A stretch of 30,595 nucleotides of DNA, taken from positions 1 through 30,595 of the forward strand of contig JAFGFQ010000142.1 of NCBI GenBank assembly GCA_016930995.1. Reading direction: 5' to 3'. Shown piece after piece: positions 14,839 through 22,614 of the stretch (position 1 is the stretch's first letter; each line of letters opens with the position of its first letter). The position numbers and the translations under genes are program-made. The DNA comes from Thermoplasmatota archaeon (GTDB lineage Archaea > Thermoplasmatota > E2 > DHVEG-1). The notes under the pieces were generated by a model that had not been told where the DNA came from, did no database searches, and saw only the letters and a program-made list of their open reading frames with translations.

Positions 14839-17637
14839 TTATTTTACTGTTTGAAATTCAAAACTCCCGATGAGTAATGTATCTCGCCAGATGTCTACGA
14901 CGTAGGTTTTCGGTGTTTTCTGAGTCTTAAAGTTAGTAATATATAGTTCCTCTGTTGAACTAATCCGATAATCTGTGGATGTAGTTCCATAAGTGGAGGT
15001 CTGCAGGATAGTTCCTGGATATCCTTTGGCGTAGATTTTAATCGTGAGTTCTTCATTCCATACGAAAGGTTCTTCTGGATCAACTGCTGCTACAACTCGT
15101 AATGAGAATTTGATTGGCATGGTCCGTCCCGGGTTACTATTTGGTGTGTTTGGTAGGTTTTCTAGAACCGCCCAGTTACGGATACTGAAATTCACGGTTG
15201 TATAGCCAATGTTATCATAACTGTCACTCGCGTTAACGTATAACAAATAGAATCCATCGGGGAGCTGGATTGTATCAAAATCGTATGACCACTTATCAAT
15301 GTCTGTGAATGATGCAAGAAGTGATTCAAATGTTGAGTTTATTATCATTCCTTGGCTTCCATTTGGAGTTCGGATCGCATATTTCACCCAAGATATACCA
15401 CTAGTATCAGTAACCATTGATTGAAATTTTATATTATCTTGCAATGATGCCCAAGGATAGGGAAATTCAATTATAATAGAAGGTGGAACAGCATCAATCT
15501 GTATATTTATTGTCACATCAATCCATTTTGTTCCTGCGTCGGATGATTCTATAATAATCTTTCCATGGTATATTTCTCCATCCAATATCTCGGGAATTAT
15601 TATTGAAATATTGACAGTTTTTGTTACATTTTCCTGTATATCAAATCCATTCAGGTCGAAAGTAAAATTGTCGCTACCAATAATATTTCCAAATTCATCA
15701 ACCATATCTGTAACATGTAACGTCACGCCGTGTGTAATATTTGATATCGATGAGATTTCAAAGCTTTCATCTATTACTTGATTAAGAGGTGTATTTATAG
15801 TGAGTTCTTTTGGATTAATTGTAAAAATTGGTGCAGTTTTTGGTTCAGAGGTAAAAATTGTTAAGGCCCCTTCCATTGCTGTTACAATAGTATCGAGCAA
15901 ATGAACTTCATCTTTAGCGATTGATCTATTATAAGAAACGTTATAGACTTCTCTTTCCTCCTGAAAACCAAGAAATGTAATATGATATAATCCAGAGCCT
16001 GTGCCAATTAGTTCTATTCTATAGGTCCCTGCTTCAGGTTGAGAGAGATTTATTATTTGTTTTCCATTTACAAGCTCATAGGATGATCCGAAAATACTCG
16101 TTTCGATTTCACCAGTCCATACCCCATCTTCATCATATACCTTTCCAATATGACCTCCCTGATTATCATAGAGGTGTAAATCACAATATGATTCTAAAAT
16201 TATCGACATCGATAAATCAGCACCAATAGGGAGTTGACATGTTTGTAATGCTAAAAGCGCATAAGCAGTTGCTAGATTCCTATCGTTTTCCATTCCAGTG
16301 CTCGTTCCCATCCAATATCCAGAACCACGCTGAAGCGAGATAACTTTTGTAAACATATCATCGTACCAATCACGAGGCATATCATTAACTACAAGTCGAG
16401 TTTTTCTGGCCATGGTCAATGCTTTCGCCATACTAACATAGAAATAGTATTGTGAGTTGGAACCCGTACCTCCTGGGTTCTCCTCCCAAGTATAACGATT
16501 TTCAAACCAATCTATTGCTCCATAAGGAATCAGGTTGTTTTCTACACGGGGATCATTAATTTCGACACCGGACAATAAGAGACTCCATATTCCAGCTGCT
16601 GTCATGGAACCATATCCATCAGTAGAACCACCCCAAACTGCATCACCACCAGCTGTATAAATGAAACCTCCTGAAGTTTTTCCATTAGCCCAATTTTGAT
16701 CATTTGAAACATCTCTCGCTTGGCAACGATTTGCATGGATTAATGCCTTGTTCCACACATTATCATTTTCTTCGTTTGTAGCACCCGCAGCCTGAAGCGC
16801 CATCATAGCCCATTGAGTATTTGAGAGATCTGGTCGGAGATTCGATCCATAACCAAAACCACCATAATACCAAGAATTCACATTTACACTTCCCCATAGA
16901 CAGTCTTCATCCCATTGAGAGGCAACAAGCCAATTTTTCGCATTAGTTATGTATGTCGTATACTTTTTTGGCCAATTTGTCTTGTCAGCAGCAACTAACG
17001 CAAGTAAAGCTAAAGCTGTCTCGTATGTTTGACTGTATGCATAAATTGATCCATCAGGATGAACATGCCCATAACCTAAAATCCAATTGATAGCATTTTC
17101 GATCTTAGGATATTGTTCAGTATATCCATAATTTAAAAACGCAAGAGTACATAATGATGTAATCCCCACATTATTGCTCCAAGAACCCACGGATTGTTGT
17201 GAGTCGGACAGATAGGTTAAACCACCAACTATTGGATCAGGAATTGAAGAAAAAAGTTCAGAATAACTATTTAGATAAACCTGACCAATATGGAAATTAA
17301 AAGGAGTCATAGCATACCAACTTGATTTATACCATATAGAAAAACTAAGCTGAGTATTGACATATTTTGTTAACGGAGGGATGTCCCATATAAATGGTAA
17401 ACCATATGGTGTACCAATGAAAACCAATGTTGTTTCTTCTCCAGGACTAAGGGAAATCTCTTTTGTATTATCACATAACGGACCTGACAATAGTTCTATT
17501 AAATACTTAAAAGAAAAACGGGGATTTGGAACTGAAAATATTGTCCACCCTTGCCCATGTATTGGATAAGTCTCGCACAGAAACCATGTCAAAAAAACGT
17601 AAAAATGGCAGGACCGCGTGATAAGGAAAAAAATCAA
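14839..17637 (-). CDS. Surface protein with terpene-cyclase-like alpha/alpha toroid and Ig-like domains (5' end probably damaged)
   Basis: The open frame encodes up to 932 residues. Residues ~140-475 contain repeated helical units (QTYETALALLALVAAD, SNTQWAMMALQAAG, YGSMTAAGIWSLLLSG, NLATAYALLALQTC) of the squalene-cyclase/prenyltransferase toroid fold. The catalytic DxDD motif of squalene-hopene cyclases is not visible, and the fold also occurs in non-catalytic secreted proteins. Several Ig-like domains follow to the C-terminus (for example AVPPSIIIEFPYPWASL). The N-terminus is poor: only a TTG at 17637 is available, there is no ribosome site, and no clean signal peptide is visible. The sequence just upstream carries a copy of the tRNA-Pro 3' end. 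The start is thus uncertain, and I infer the original 5' end was lost when the gene came to lie beside the tRNA. Confidence 0.75.
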   Translation of the reverse strand: MIFFLITRSCHFYVFLTWFLCETYPIHGQGWTIFSVPNPRFSFKYLIELLSGPLCDNTKEISLSPGEETTLVFIGTPYGLPFIWDIPPLTKYVNTQLSFSIWYKSSWYAMTPFNFHIGQVYLNSYSELFSSIPDPIVGGLTYLSDSQQSVGSWSNNVGITSLCTLAFLNYGYTEQYPKIENAINWILGYGHVHPDGSIYAYSQTYETALALLALVAADKTNWPKKYTTYITNAKNWLVASQWDEDCLWGSVNVNSWYYGGFGYGSNLRPDLSNTQWAMMALQAAGATNEENDNVWNKALIHANRCQARDVSNDQNWANGKTSGGFIYTAGGDAVWGGSTDGYGSMTAAGIWSLLLSGVEINDPRVENNLIPYGAIDWFENRYTWEENPGGTGSNSQYYFYVSMAKALTMARKTRLVVNDMPRDWYDDMFTKVISLQRGSGYWMGTSTGMENDRNLATAYALLALQTCQLPIGADLSMSIILESYCDLHLYDNQGGHIGKVYDEDGVWTGEIETSIFGSSYELVNGKQIINLSQPEAGTYRIELIGTGSGLYHITFLGFQEEREVYNVSYNRSIAKDEVHLLDTIVTAMEGALTIFTSEPKTAPIFTINPKELTINTPLNQVIDESFEISSISNITHGVTLHVTDMVDEFGNIIGSDNFTFDLNGFDIQENVTKTVNISIIIPEILDGEIYHGKIIIESSDAGTKWIDVTINIQIDAVPPSIIIEFPYPWASLQDNIKFQSMVTDTSGISWVKYAIRTPNGSQGMIINSTFESLLASFTDIDKWSYDFDTIQLPDGFYLLYVNASDSYDNIGYTTVNFSIRNWAVLENLPNTPNSNPGRTMPIKFSLRVVAAVDPEEPFVWNEELTIKIYAKGYPGTILQTSTYGTTSTDYRISSTEELYITNFKTQKTPKTYVVDIWRDTLLIGSFEFQTVK

Positions 17638-17651
17638 CAGAACGCCATTTT

Positions 17652-17662
17652 TGGGCCTGTTG
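17652..17662 (-). repeat. 11-bp duplicate of the tRNA-Pro 3' end
   Basis: The minus-strand sequence CAACAGGCCCA repeats exactly the last 11 bases of the tRNA-Pro gene (17689-17699), 37 bp further downstream. Duplicated tRNA 3' ends are the usual mark of integrase attachment sites, though 11 bp is short and chance or local duplication is possible. Confidence 0.45.
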
Positions 17663-17688
17663 ACTGAGTTTTCTCCTGAAGTTACGTA

Positions 17689-17761
17689 TGGGCCTGTTGC
17701 GATTTGAACGCAAGTCTATGGCTCCCGAAGCCACAAGGATACCAAGCTACCCCACAGGCCC
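17689..17761 (-). tRNA. tRNA-Pro (anticodon CGG)
   Basis: The 73-nt gene folds as a cloverleaf. The acceptor stem pairs GGGCCTG with CAGGCCC plus discriminator A. The anticodon stem GTGGC/GCCAT encloses the loop TTCGGGA, with CGG at 34-36. The T arm is TTGCG/CGCAA around TTCAAAT. No CCA is encoded, and I see no intron. It lies about 60 bp downstream of the Rpo3 gene on the same strand, where many archaea also carry a tRNA. Confidence 0.93.
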
Positions 17762-17821
17762 ACGATACATTCCGCAGCACAAAAAGAAAAAACAGGTAAA
17801 AGAGTTTTCGGTAAGAACAAT

Positions 17822-18616
17822 CTACAGATCCTTCAACAGTCCTCGGAACTCTTCATATTTCTTCGAAAGGATGCTAATTGACTCTTGCAATGCTGTTTTC
17901 GCACTCATCGAACCATCGGTTTCGAAACTAAACAGGAGTTTCGTTGGATCCTTTGTCATCATAACATAGTCGCTCTTCGTCTTATCAATATACGACTCAA
18001 GGACAGACGCCTGCGAGGGATCCTTTAGCTCCAGTTTATCGCCTTTGAGTTCCACGAGATCCTTTGGGAGTTCCTCGACGAACGCTTTGACCTCACCTAT
18101 CCGTTTCTTGTCAACCGTAAGTTTCATTTCCATACGATACCGCGGAGCAAGCACCACCTGCCATTTCGCATGATCCCTTCCTCGACCAAGGACTGCTTCG
18201 ACCTCCAGGATCACCCGCTGATCTTTCATAAGCTGCACGATTGGGATTGTTGTTTCTGTAATGGCAAAACTCGGATGCTCCGGTTGTAGATCACCAGAAT
18301 ATACGACACATTCCCCTTCTTTACTTAAGGTGTAGCGGACCGTGCAACTCGGACAACCCTTTCCATCACATTTGCATTCATTGCGGAACACAAGGCTCTG
18401 CAGATCAGTCGTCGGGATAGGAATCAACCCGAGCCGATGGGCAATAAGCTCATCAAACAACGCACTTGTGTTATCATAGATAATCACATCATTAATCGCA
18501 AGCTTCGGTAGCTCCGCAAGCATGACGCGTCGCAGGGAGTTGACAAAATACACGTCGGTATCCTCAAGCTTTAATACTCCTTTGTTTCCCTTCAGCTCAA
18601 CGGTTTTGACTTTCAT
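17822..18616 (-). CDS. rpoD: RNA polymerase subunit D (Rpo3, RpoD)
   Basis: The 264-residue product is the archaeal homologue of bacterial alpha and eukaryotic Rpb3, which pairs with Rpo11 to start RNA polymerase assembly. The N-terminal motif (VNSLRRVMLAELPKLAIN, ~25-42), the alpha-like DELIAHRLGLIP (55-66) and the C-terminal helix are typical. Cysteines 81, 83, 88 and 91 (CKCDGKGCPSC) form the Rpb3-type zinc site. The extra cysteine-rich ferredoxin-like insert of some archaeal D subunits lacks its cysteines here (region ~180-215), so no [4Fe-4S] cluster is expected. It follows rps11 after 9 bp, with AGGTGG as ribosome site, and is last in the visible ribosomal cluster. Confidence 0.96.
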   Translation of the reverse strand: MKVKTVELKGNKGVLKLEDTDVYFVNSLRRVMLAELPKLAINDVIIYDNTSALFDELIAHRLGLIPIPTTDLQSLVFRNECKCDGKGCPSCTVRYTLSKEGECVVYSGDLQPEHPSFAITETTIPIVQLMKDQRVILEVEAVLGRGRDHAKWQVVLAPRYRMEMKLTVDKKRIGEVKAFVEELPKDLVELKGDKLELKDPSQASVLESYIDKTKSDYVMMTKDPTKLLFSFETDGSMSAKTALQESISILSKKYEEFRGLLKDL

Positions 18617-18625
18617 ACGTCCACC

Positions 18626-19009
18626 TTAGATACGACGTCCTCGTTTTCCACCCTTTGGTTTACATCCGTCATGCGGATGCGGTGTCACGTCTTCGATCGT
18701 ACCAATGCGTAACCCTGCACGGACCAATGACCGTATCGCGGTCTGAGCCCCACGACCAGGGTTTCCTCCTTTCTTCCCACCTTTCCCACTAATCTTGATA
18801 TTGACATTATCAAATCCTTTCTCAATTGCAGCTTCTGCGACGACTTGGGCGACCTTCATTGCGACGTACGGTGAGCCTTCATCTTTTGCTGATTTGGTCA
18901 CCATCCCCCCAGAGCATTTCGTAATCGTCTCCGCACCGGTCGAGTCGGTGATGGTAATAATAATATTGTTAAACGAAGAATAAATATGCGCTATCCCTTT
19001 TCGTGCCAT
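18626..19009 (-). CDS. rps11: Ribosomal protein uS11
   Basis: The 127-residue product is a full-length archaeal uS11 of the small-subunit platform, which contacts 16S rRNA near the E site. Diagnostic stretches are [43 protein letters not shown] glycine-rich text and the C-terminal [20 protein letters not shown]. It starts 3 bp after the stop of rps4 and sits between rps4 and rpoD, the usual archaeal order. Confidence 0.97.
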   Translation of the reverse strand: MARKGIAHIYSSFNNIIITITDSTGAETITKCSGGMVTKSAKDEGSPYVAMKVAQVVAEAAIEKGFDNVNIKISGKGGKKGGNPGRGAQTAIRSLVRAGLRIGTIEDVTPHPHDGCKPKGGKRGRRI

Positions 19010-19012
19010 GTC

Positions 19013-19810
19013 TTATACCTCCCCCTCTTTCTTTTTTTCTTTTTTCGGTTGGTCCTTTGGTTTGTCTTCCTGTTTTACTGGTGTTTCTTCCTTGTGTGTT
19101 TCAACGAGTGGAGCAGCCGAAGGTTCTGTAGGGGGTACTGGCACCTCGACGACCGGTGCTGGCTGTGATACGGGTGTGGTAAGTGCGGCCGCTGGTTCCT
19201 CTTTAGAGGGAACAACCGCGGTGGTGGCTGGTGTCTCCTCAACAGGTGGTTTGAGAGGCGTACCTGCTTCAATAGTCTTATACATGTCGCCTTTTGGCCG
19301 TGCGGGATGAGAAATCTCGTTTAAGGGAGACTGTACTGTATAGTGAATCTTACTTTCTTCGTCTTTTGCCACCATGTAACTGGGGACGGTCACTTTTCGG
19401 CTCCTCACAGCAACATGTCCATGGCTAATCAGCTGACGTGCTTGATAGGGTGTGCTTGAAAAGCCTTTTAAGTACACGATAGTCTGTAAACGCCGGGAAA
19501 GCACGGATTCTATCTCCAGAGCAAGCACATCATCAAGAGTCGCACCCATCGAAAGGATTCCCATGCGCGTTAAATGAAGGAGTAACTGGTCGCTTTCTTT
19601 TTTTATCTGCGGGGTTGCTGTACCGACTTTTGCAAGGAGCTCCCGGGCTTGCTGCCGATGTTTCCCAAGGTAGGTTTTTGCCTTCCAGACCTCTGTATGG
19701 TTTTTCAACCCGTATTTTTTAATAAGTTCTCGTTCTGTTTTAATTCGGCTTTCTTTCCAAGGATGCAAGGGCGTGTCATATTTCTTCCGAGGGAATTTCT
19801 GGCTGCTCAT
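19013..19810 (-). CDS. rps4: Ribosomal protein uS4 with long low-complexity C-terminal extension
   Basis: The 265-residue product has the archaeal uS4 body (1-~180: DTPLHPWKESRI, ELIKKYGLKNHTEVWKAKTYL, and the S4 RNA-binding unit with YLKGFSSTPYQARQLISHGHVAV at ~113-135). Residues ~185-265 add a Pro/Ala/Thr/Glu-rich and then Lys/Glu-rich tail, well beyond the usual ~180-200 residues of archaeal uS4. The tail is probably disordered. It lies 5 bp downstream of rps13 on the same transcript. Confidence 0.96.
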   Translation of the reverse strand: MSSQKFPRKKYDTPLHPWKESRIKTERELIKKYGLKNHTEVWKAKTYLGKHRQQARELLAKVGTATPQIKKESDQLLLHLTRMGILSMGATLDDVLALEIESVLSRRLQTIVYLKGFSSTPYQARQLISHGHVAVRSRKVTVPSYMVAKDEESKIHYTVQSPLNEISHPARPKGDMYKTIEAGTPLKPPVEETPATTAVVPSKEEPAAALTTPVSQPAPVVEVPVPPTEPSAAPLVETHKEETPVKQEDKPKDQPKKEKKKEGEV

Positions 19811-19815
19811 CTACA

Positions 19816-20541
19816 TCATTTCTCCTTAGCTTCTTCTTTCTTTCCTGCGGAAGCCGGCGCTTCGCGTCGTTTGGATACACCAAGTGCCAAGCCTTTCCGA
19901 CCGTTCGAACTACTCCGTTGCCCTCGTACTTTGAGACCAAGTTCGTGGCGGATTCCTCGGTACGATCGGATCATCTTCATCATGTTAATGTCATCGCGGA
20001 GGCGGGAGTTGACATCGGTGCTGATTAAATGCATGTTCTCCCCCGTGTACATATCTTTTTGATAGTTCAGCATCCAGTCGGGAGCATATTCATCAAGGTT
20101 TTCTAATACCTCCTTGAGTTTTTCAATCTCTGGTTCCGGGAGGTTACCGAACTTTAGCTTTCGGTCCACCCCGGCAGTGTCAGCGATGAACGTCGCCATA
20201 TGCCGCCCGATCCCTTTAATCTGTGTAAGACCCTGGACAATGTTATTCTCACCGTTGATATCCGTGTTGACTATACGGATGATATAGTTGAAATTTTCGT
20301 CGTGTTCTTTTTTCTTTGCCGGTTCATCGTCTCTGGCAGGTTGTCTCCCCTTTTTCTCCTTTTTCTTCTGTTGGTCTGGTCGCGCTCCCTGATCAGGTTC
20401 TTTTGTTTCTTTTCTTTTTTCTTCGGAAGTTGCTTTCTCCTCAGACCGTCGCATGTCAGGTGACTCTTTGTTCTGATTTTGTTTCTTTTCTTCTGGTGAA
20501 TTTTCGTTTTCTGCCAAGATGATACCCCGTTTTATGTACAA
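19816..20541 (-). CDS. rps13: Ribosomal protein uS13 with charged N-terminal extension
   Basis: The uS13 body (from ~83: NFNYIIRIVNTDINGENNIVQGL, IKGIGRHMA, RSYRGIRHELGLKVRGQRSSS) binds the 16S head and contacts the large subunit. Before it lies an ~80-residue Lys/Glu/Gln-rich extension, unusual for uS13. The start is a TTG: either 20541 (GAGAGG just upstream) or the in-frame TTG near 20517 (LAENENS), preceded by GGGGT. A TATA box, CTTAAATATAG on the minus strand (~20600-20610), begins the transcript, and a perfect palindrome AAGGGTAACCCTT (20608-20620) overlaps its upstream edge. First gene of the rps13-rps4-rps11-rpoD operon. Confidence 0.94.
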   Translation of the reverse strand: MYIKRGIILAENENSPEEKKQNQNKESPDMRRSEEKATSEEKRKETKEPDQGARPDQQKKKEKKGRQPARDDEPAKKKEHDENFNYIIRIVNTDINGENNIVQGLTQIKGIGRHMATFIADTAGVDRKLKFGNLPEPEIEKLKEVLENLDEYAPDWMLNYQKDMYTGENMHLISTDVNSRLRDDINMMKMIRSYRGIRHELGLKVRGQRSSSNGRKGLALGVSKRREAPASAGKKEEAKEK

Positions 20542-20599
20542 TGCCTCTCTGTATAGTACTTGGAATACTACAAGAAAGTATTGCCAATAATAAAAGAGG

Positions 20600-20620
20600 C
20601 TATATTTAAGGGTAACCCTT
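20600..20620 (-). promoter_or_regulatory. rps13 operon promoter with overlapping 13-bp palindrome
   Basis: The minus strand carries CTTAAATATAG as TATA box, ~60-70 bp before the TTG at 20541. The palindrome AAGGGTAACCCTT sits over the BRE position. It could be an operator, but archaeal BREs of strong promoters are purine-rich and partial symmetry may be accidental. Confidence 0.45.
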
Positions 20621-20725
20621 GTAGATGCGCGCGTGGGCAGGTTTCGAGGAGTATAGGTGGAAATTCATCAGGGGATGGAGTGTCTGATTATTTGACGACG
20701 AGGTCACCATAATTGATAAATGCAT

Positions 20726-20735
20726 TCAATATATC
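20726..20735 (+). promoter_or_regulatory. TATA box for asnS (leaderless start)
   Basis: CAATATATCC is centred ~25 bp upstream of the ATG at 20756, the distance expected between TATA box and transcription start. A leaderless asnS message starting at that ATG is the simplest reading. Confidence 0.45.
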
Positions 20736-20755
20736 CCCTTAATGAGTTGGCATGT

Positions 20756-22066
20756 ATGTCGAACATGAAATGGACAGCAATTGAGGACATTTTAACAGGG
20801 AGCCATGTCGGAGAGTCAGTCCATCTTCGTGGATGGATCTATCGGACGCGGAGCAGCGGCAATATCGTGTTTATGACCCTACGGGACGTCTCTGGGGTTC
20901 TGCAGGCGACGGTGAAGCGGGGGAACCTTCCGGATGCGCAGTTTGAGGATGCCCTGAAAGCATTAATCGAATCATCTCTCCAGATCACAGGGACGATTAA
21001 AGAGGACAAACGAGCGCCTGGCGGGTATGAGGTACAGGTCACGAATCTTACCGTGGTGAATTTCGCCGAGCCGTTCCCGATTACGAAGGATCAAAGCCCG
21101 GAGTTTCTCCTTGACCAACGGCATCTGTGGATACGGTCGCGGAAGTTAACATCGATTCTGAAGATCCGTTCGACGGTTGTTGGTGCGATTCATTCGTTTT
21201 TCAGGCAGCGTGGGTTCTATGAGTTTGATGCACCGGTCCTGCAGCCGAACCAGTGCGAAGGTGGCTCGACGCTTTTTGAAGTAAAGTATTACGAAGAGAA
21301 GACCTACCTGTCGCAATCATGGCAGCTGTACGCGGAAGCTGGGGTCTTCGCGTTAGAGAAGCTGTACAATATGGGGCCGACGTTCCGGGCGGAGAAATCC
21401 AAGACATCACGGCATCTCTCAGAATTCTGGATGGCGGAGATGGAAGCAGCCTGGATGGATCTTTCTGATGTGGTCGCATTGGCAAAAGAAGAGGTACAGT
21501 ATATACTTACACAGGTCCTTGAAAAAAACAGGAAAGATCTCGAGACCCTTGAGCAGGATTGCGCAAAACTCGAAGAGATAGCTTCTTTGGAGATTCCGAC
21601 AATTACCTATTCGGAGGCATTACAGATCCTTAAGGAGAAAGAAGGGTTGGAAATGGAATGGGGAAAAGACCTGCGGACCATCGAAGAGGACCGGCTGATG
21701 AATCATTTCAAGACACCTGTCGTGGTCACCAATTATCCATTGGAGATCATGGCGTTCTATAAACCTAAGGATGCGAAAGACCCGCGGACCGCCCTGTGCT
21801 TTGACATGCTTGCGCCAGAGGGGTATGGGGAGATCATCGGTGGGTCCCAGCGCAGTACAGATATTGCTGCGATGACGGAGCGGTTAAGACAGATGGGGGA
21901 GAATGTTAAGAACTACCAGTGGTATTTTGATCTGCGGCGGTTCGGGTCGGTGCCACACGCGGGGTATGGCTTGGGGGTGGAGCGGCTCGTCGCTTGGATC
22001 TGTAAGACAGAGAACATCAAAGATACGATACCATTCCCCCGGACGTTACTGCGATTCCGACCATAG
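20756..22066 (+). CDS. asnS: Asparaginyl-tRNA synthetase (class II)
   Basis: The enzyme charges tRNA-Asn with asparagine using ATP. An N-terminal OB-fold anticodon-binding domain (~10-115; LRGWIYRTRSSGNIVFMTLRD) precedes the class II core: motif 1 around RGFYEFDAPVLQP, motif 2 around FRAEKSKTSRHLSEFWMAEME, motif 3 GYGLGVERL near the C-terminus. CEGGSTLFEVKYY and YLSQSWQLY are the asparagine-pocket segments that set AsnRS apart from AspRS. I prefer the ATG at 20756 because it fits a leaderless start and archaeal AsnRS N-terminal length; an in-frame ATG at 20720 gives 448 residues. The gene is divergent from rps13 and is followed after 12 bp by acyP. Confidence 0.95.
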   Translation: MSNMKWTAIEDILTGSHVGESVHLRGWIYRTRSSGNIVFMTLRDVSGVLQATVKRGNLPDAQFEDALKALIESSLQITGTIKEDKRAPGGYEVQVTNLTVVNFAEPFPITKDQSPEFLLDQRHLWIRSRKLTSILKIRSTVVGAIHSFFRQRGFYEFDAPVLQPNQCEGGSTLFEVKYYEEKTYLSQSWQLYAEAGVFALEKLYNMGPTFRAEKSKTSRHLSEFWMAEMEAAWMDLSDVVALAKEEVQYILTQVLEKNRKDLETLEQDCAKLEEIASLEIPTITYSEALQILKEKEGLEMEWGKDLRTIEEDRLMNHFKTPVVVTNYPLEIMAFYKPKDAKDPRTALCFDMLAPEGYGEIIGGSQRSTDIAAMTERLRQMGENVKNYQWYFDLRRFGSVPHAGYGLGVERLVAWICKTENIKDTIPFPRTLLRFRP

Positions 22067-22078
22067 GAGCTGGGAAGT

Positions 22079-22363
22079 ATGACGACCAGGGTTCATGTTA
22101 TCATCTCGGGTCGCGTGCAGGGGGTCTGGTTCCGGGCCAGCACCAAGCAAAAAGCAGACGAGCTTGGACTCACGGGGTGGGTGAAGAACACTGACGAGGG
22201 AAACGTCGAGGCGGTGTTCGAGGGGGATACATCAAAGGTCGATACGATGATTACCTGGTGCTGGAAGGGTCCACCGCTTGCGAAGGTCACCGATGTGAAG
22301 ATAACACGGCAACAGGGTGACAGGAAAGCATCCGGGTTTGTCGTGCTTCGTAAATACGCCTAA
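22079..22363 (+). CDS. acyP: Acylphosphatase
   Basis: The 94-residue product is a full-length acylphosphatase, which hydrolyses carboxyl-phosphate anhydrides such as acetyl phosphate. The signature GRVQGVWFR (11-19) holds the substrate-binding loop and catalytic Arg19; GWVKNTDEGNVE (33-44) carries the catalytic Asn37. GGGAAG lies just before the ATG and overlaps the end of asnS, so translation may be coupled. A ten-T run at 22392-22401 ends the transcript. Confidence 0.96.
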   Translation: MTTRVHVIISGRVQGVWFRASTKQKADELGLTGWVKNTDEGNVEAVFEGDTSKVDTMITWCWKGPPLAKVTDVKITRQQGDRKASGFVVLRKYA

Positions 22364-22389
22364 ATCTGTTTCGTTCTTCGATATCATCG

Positions 22390-22401
22390 CCTTTTTTTTT
22401 T
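22390..22401 (+). terminator. Oligo-T terminator after acyP
   Basis: CC followed by ten T residues lies ~27 bp after the acyP stop codon, a classical archaeal intrinsic terminator. Confidence 0.6.
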
Positions 22402-22424
22402 AAAACATTTCAATGAGAGTAAAA

Positions 22425-22539
22425 GGGGAGAGAGAGGAATTATATGAAAAAAAGATAAGGGGATACCTCTCTCCTCTCCTCACAAAACAGCGGACATCCT
22501 CTTTGGGTATTTAAATATAATTCAACTCGTGTTAACACG
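22425..22539 (-). promoter_or_regulatory. Promoter-like element and long hairpin in a convergent gap (possible small RNA)
   Basis: Between the convergent ends of acyP and the propeller gene lies TATTTAAATATA (~22508-22519), followed by the perfect palindrome CGTGTTAACACG (22528-22539). On the minus strand a transcript starting ~25 bp after the TATA would hold a purine/pyrimidine hairpin (arms 22425-22437 and 22466-22480, GGAGAGAGG-type), then a short T run. No gene is nearby to use this promoter. A small RNA is one reading; a chance AT-rich TATA plus bidirectional terminator is the other. Confidence 0.3.
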
Positions 22540-22614
22540 GGACATATATTGTTTTATATCAAACAACCAGGAAACCCCGATATCACACCACTCTAGCTTC
22601 CCCCTTAAGAAAGA

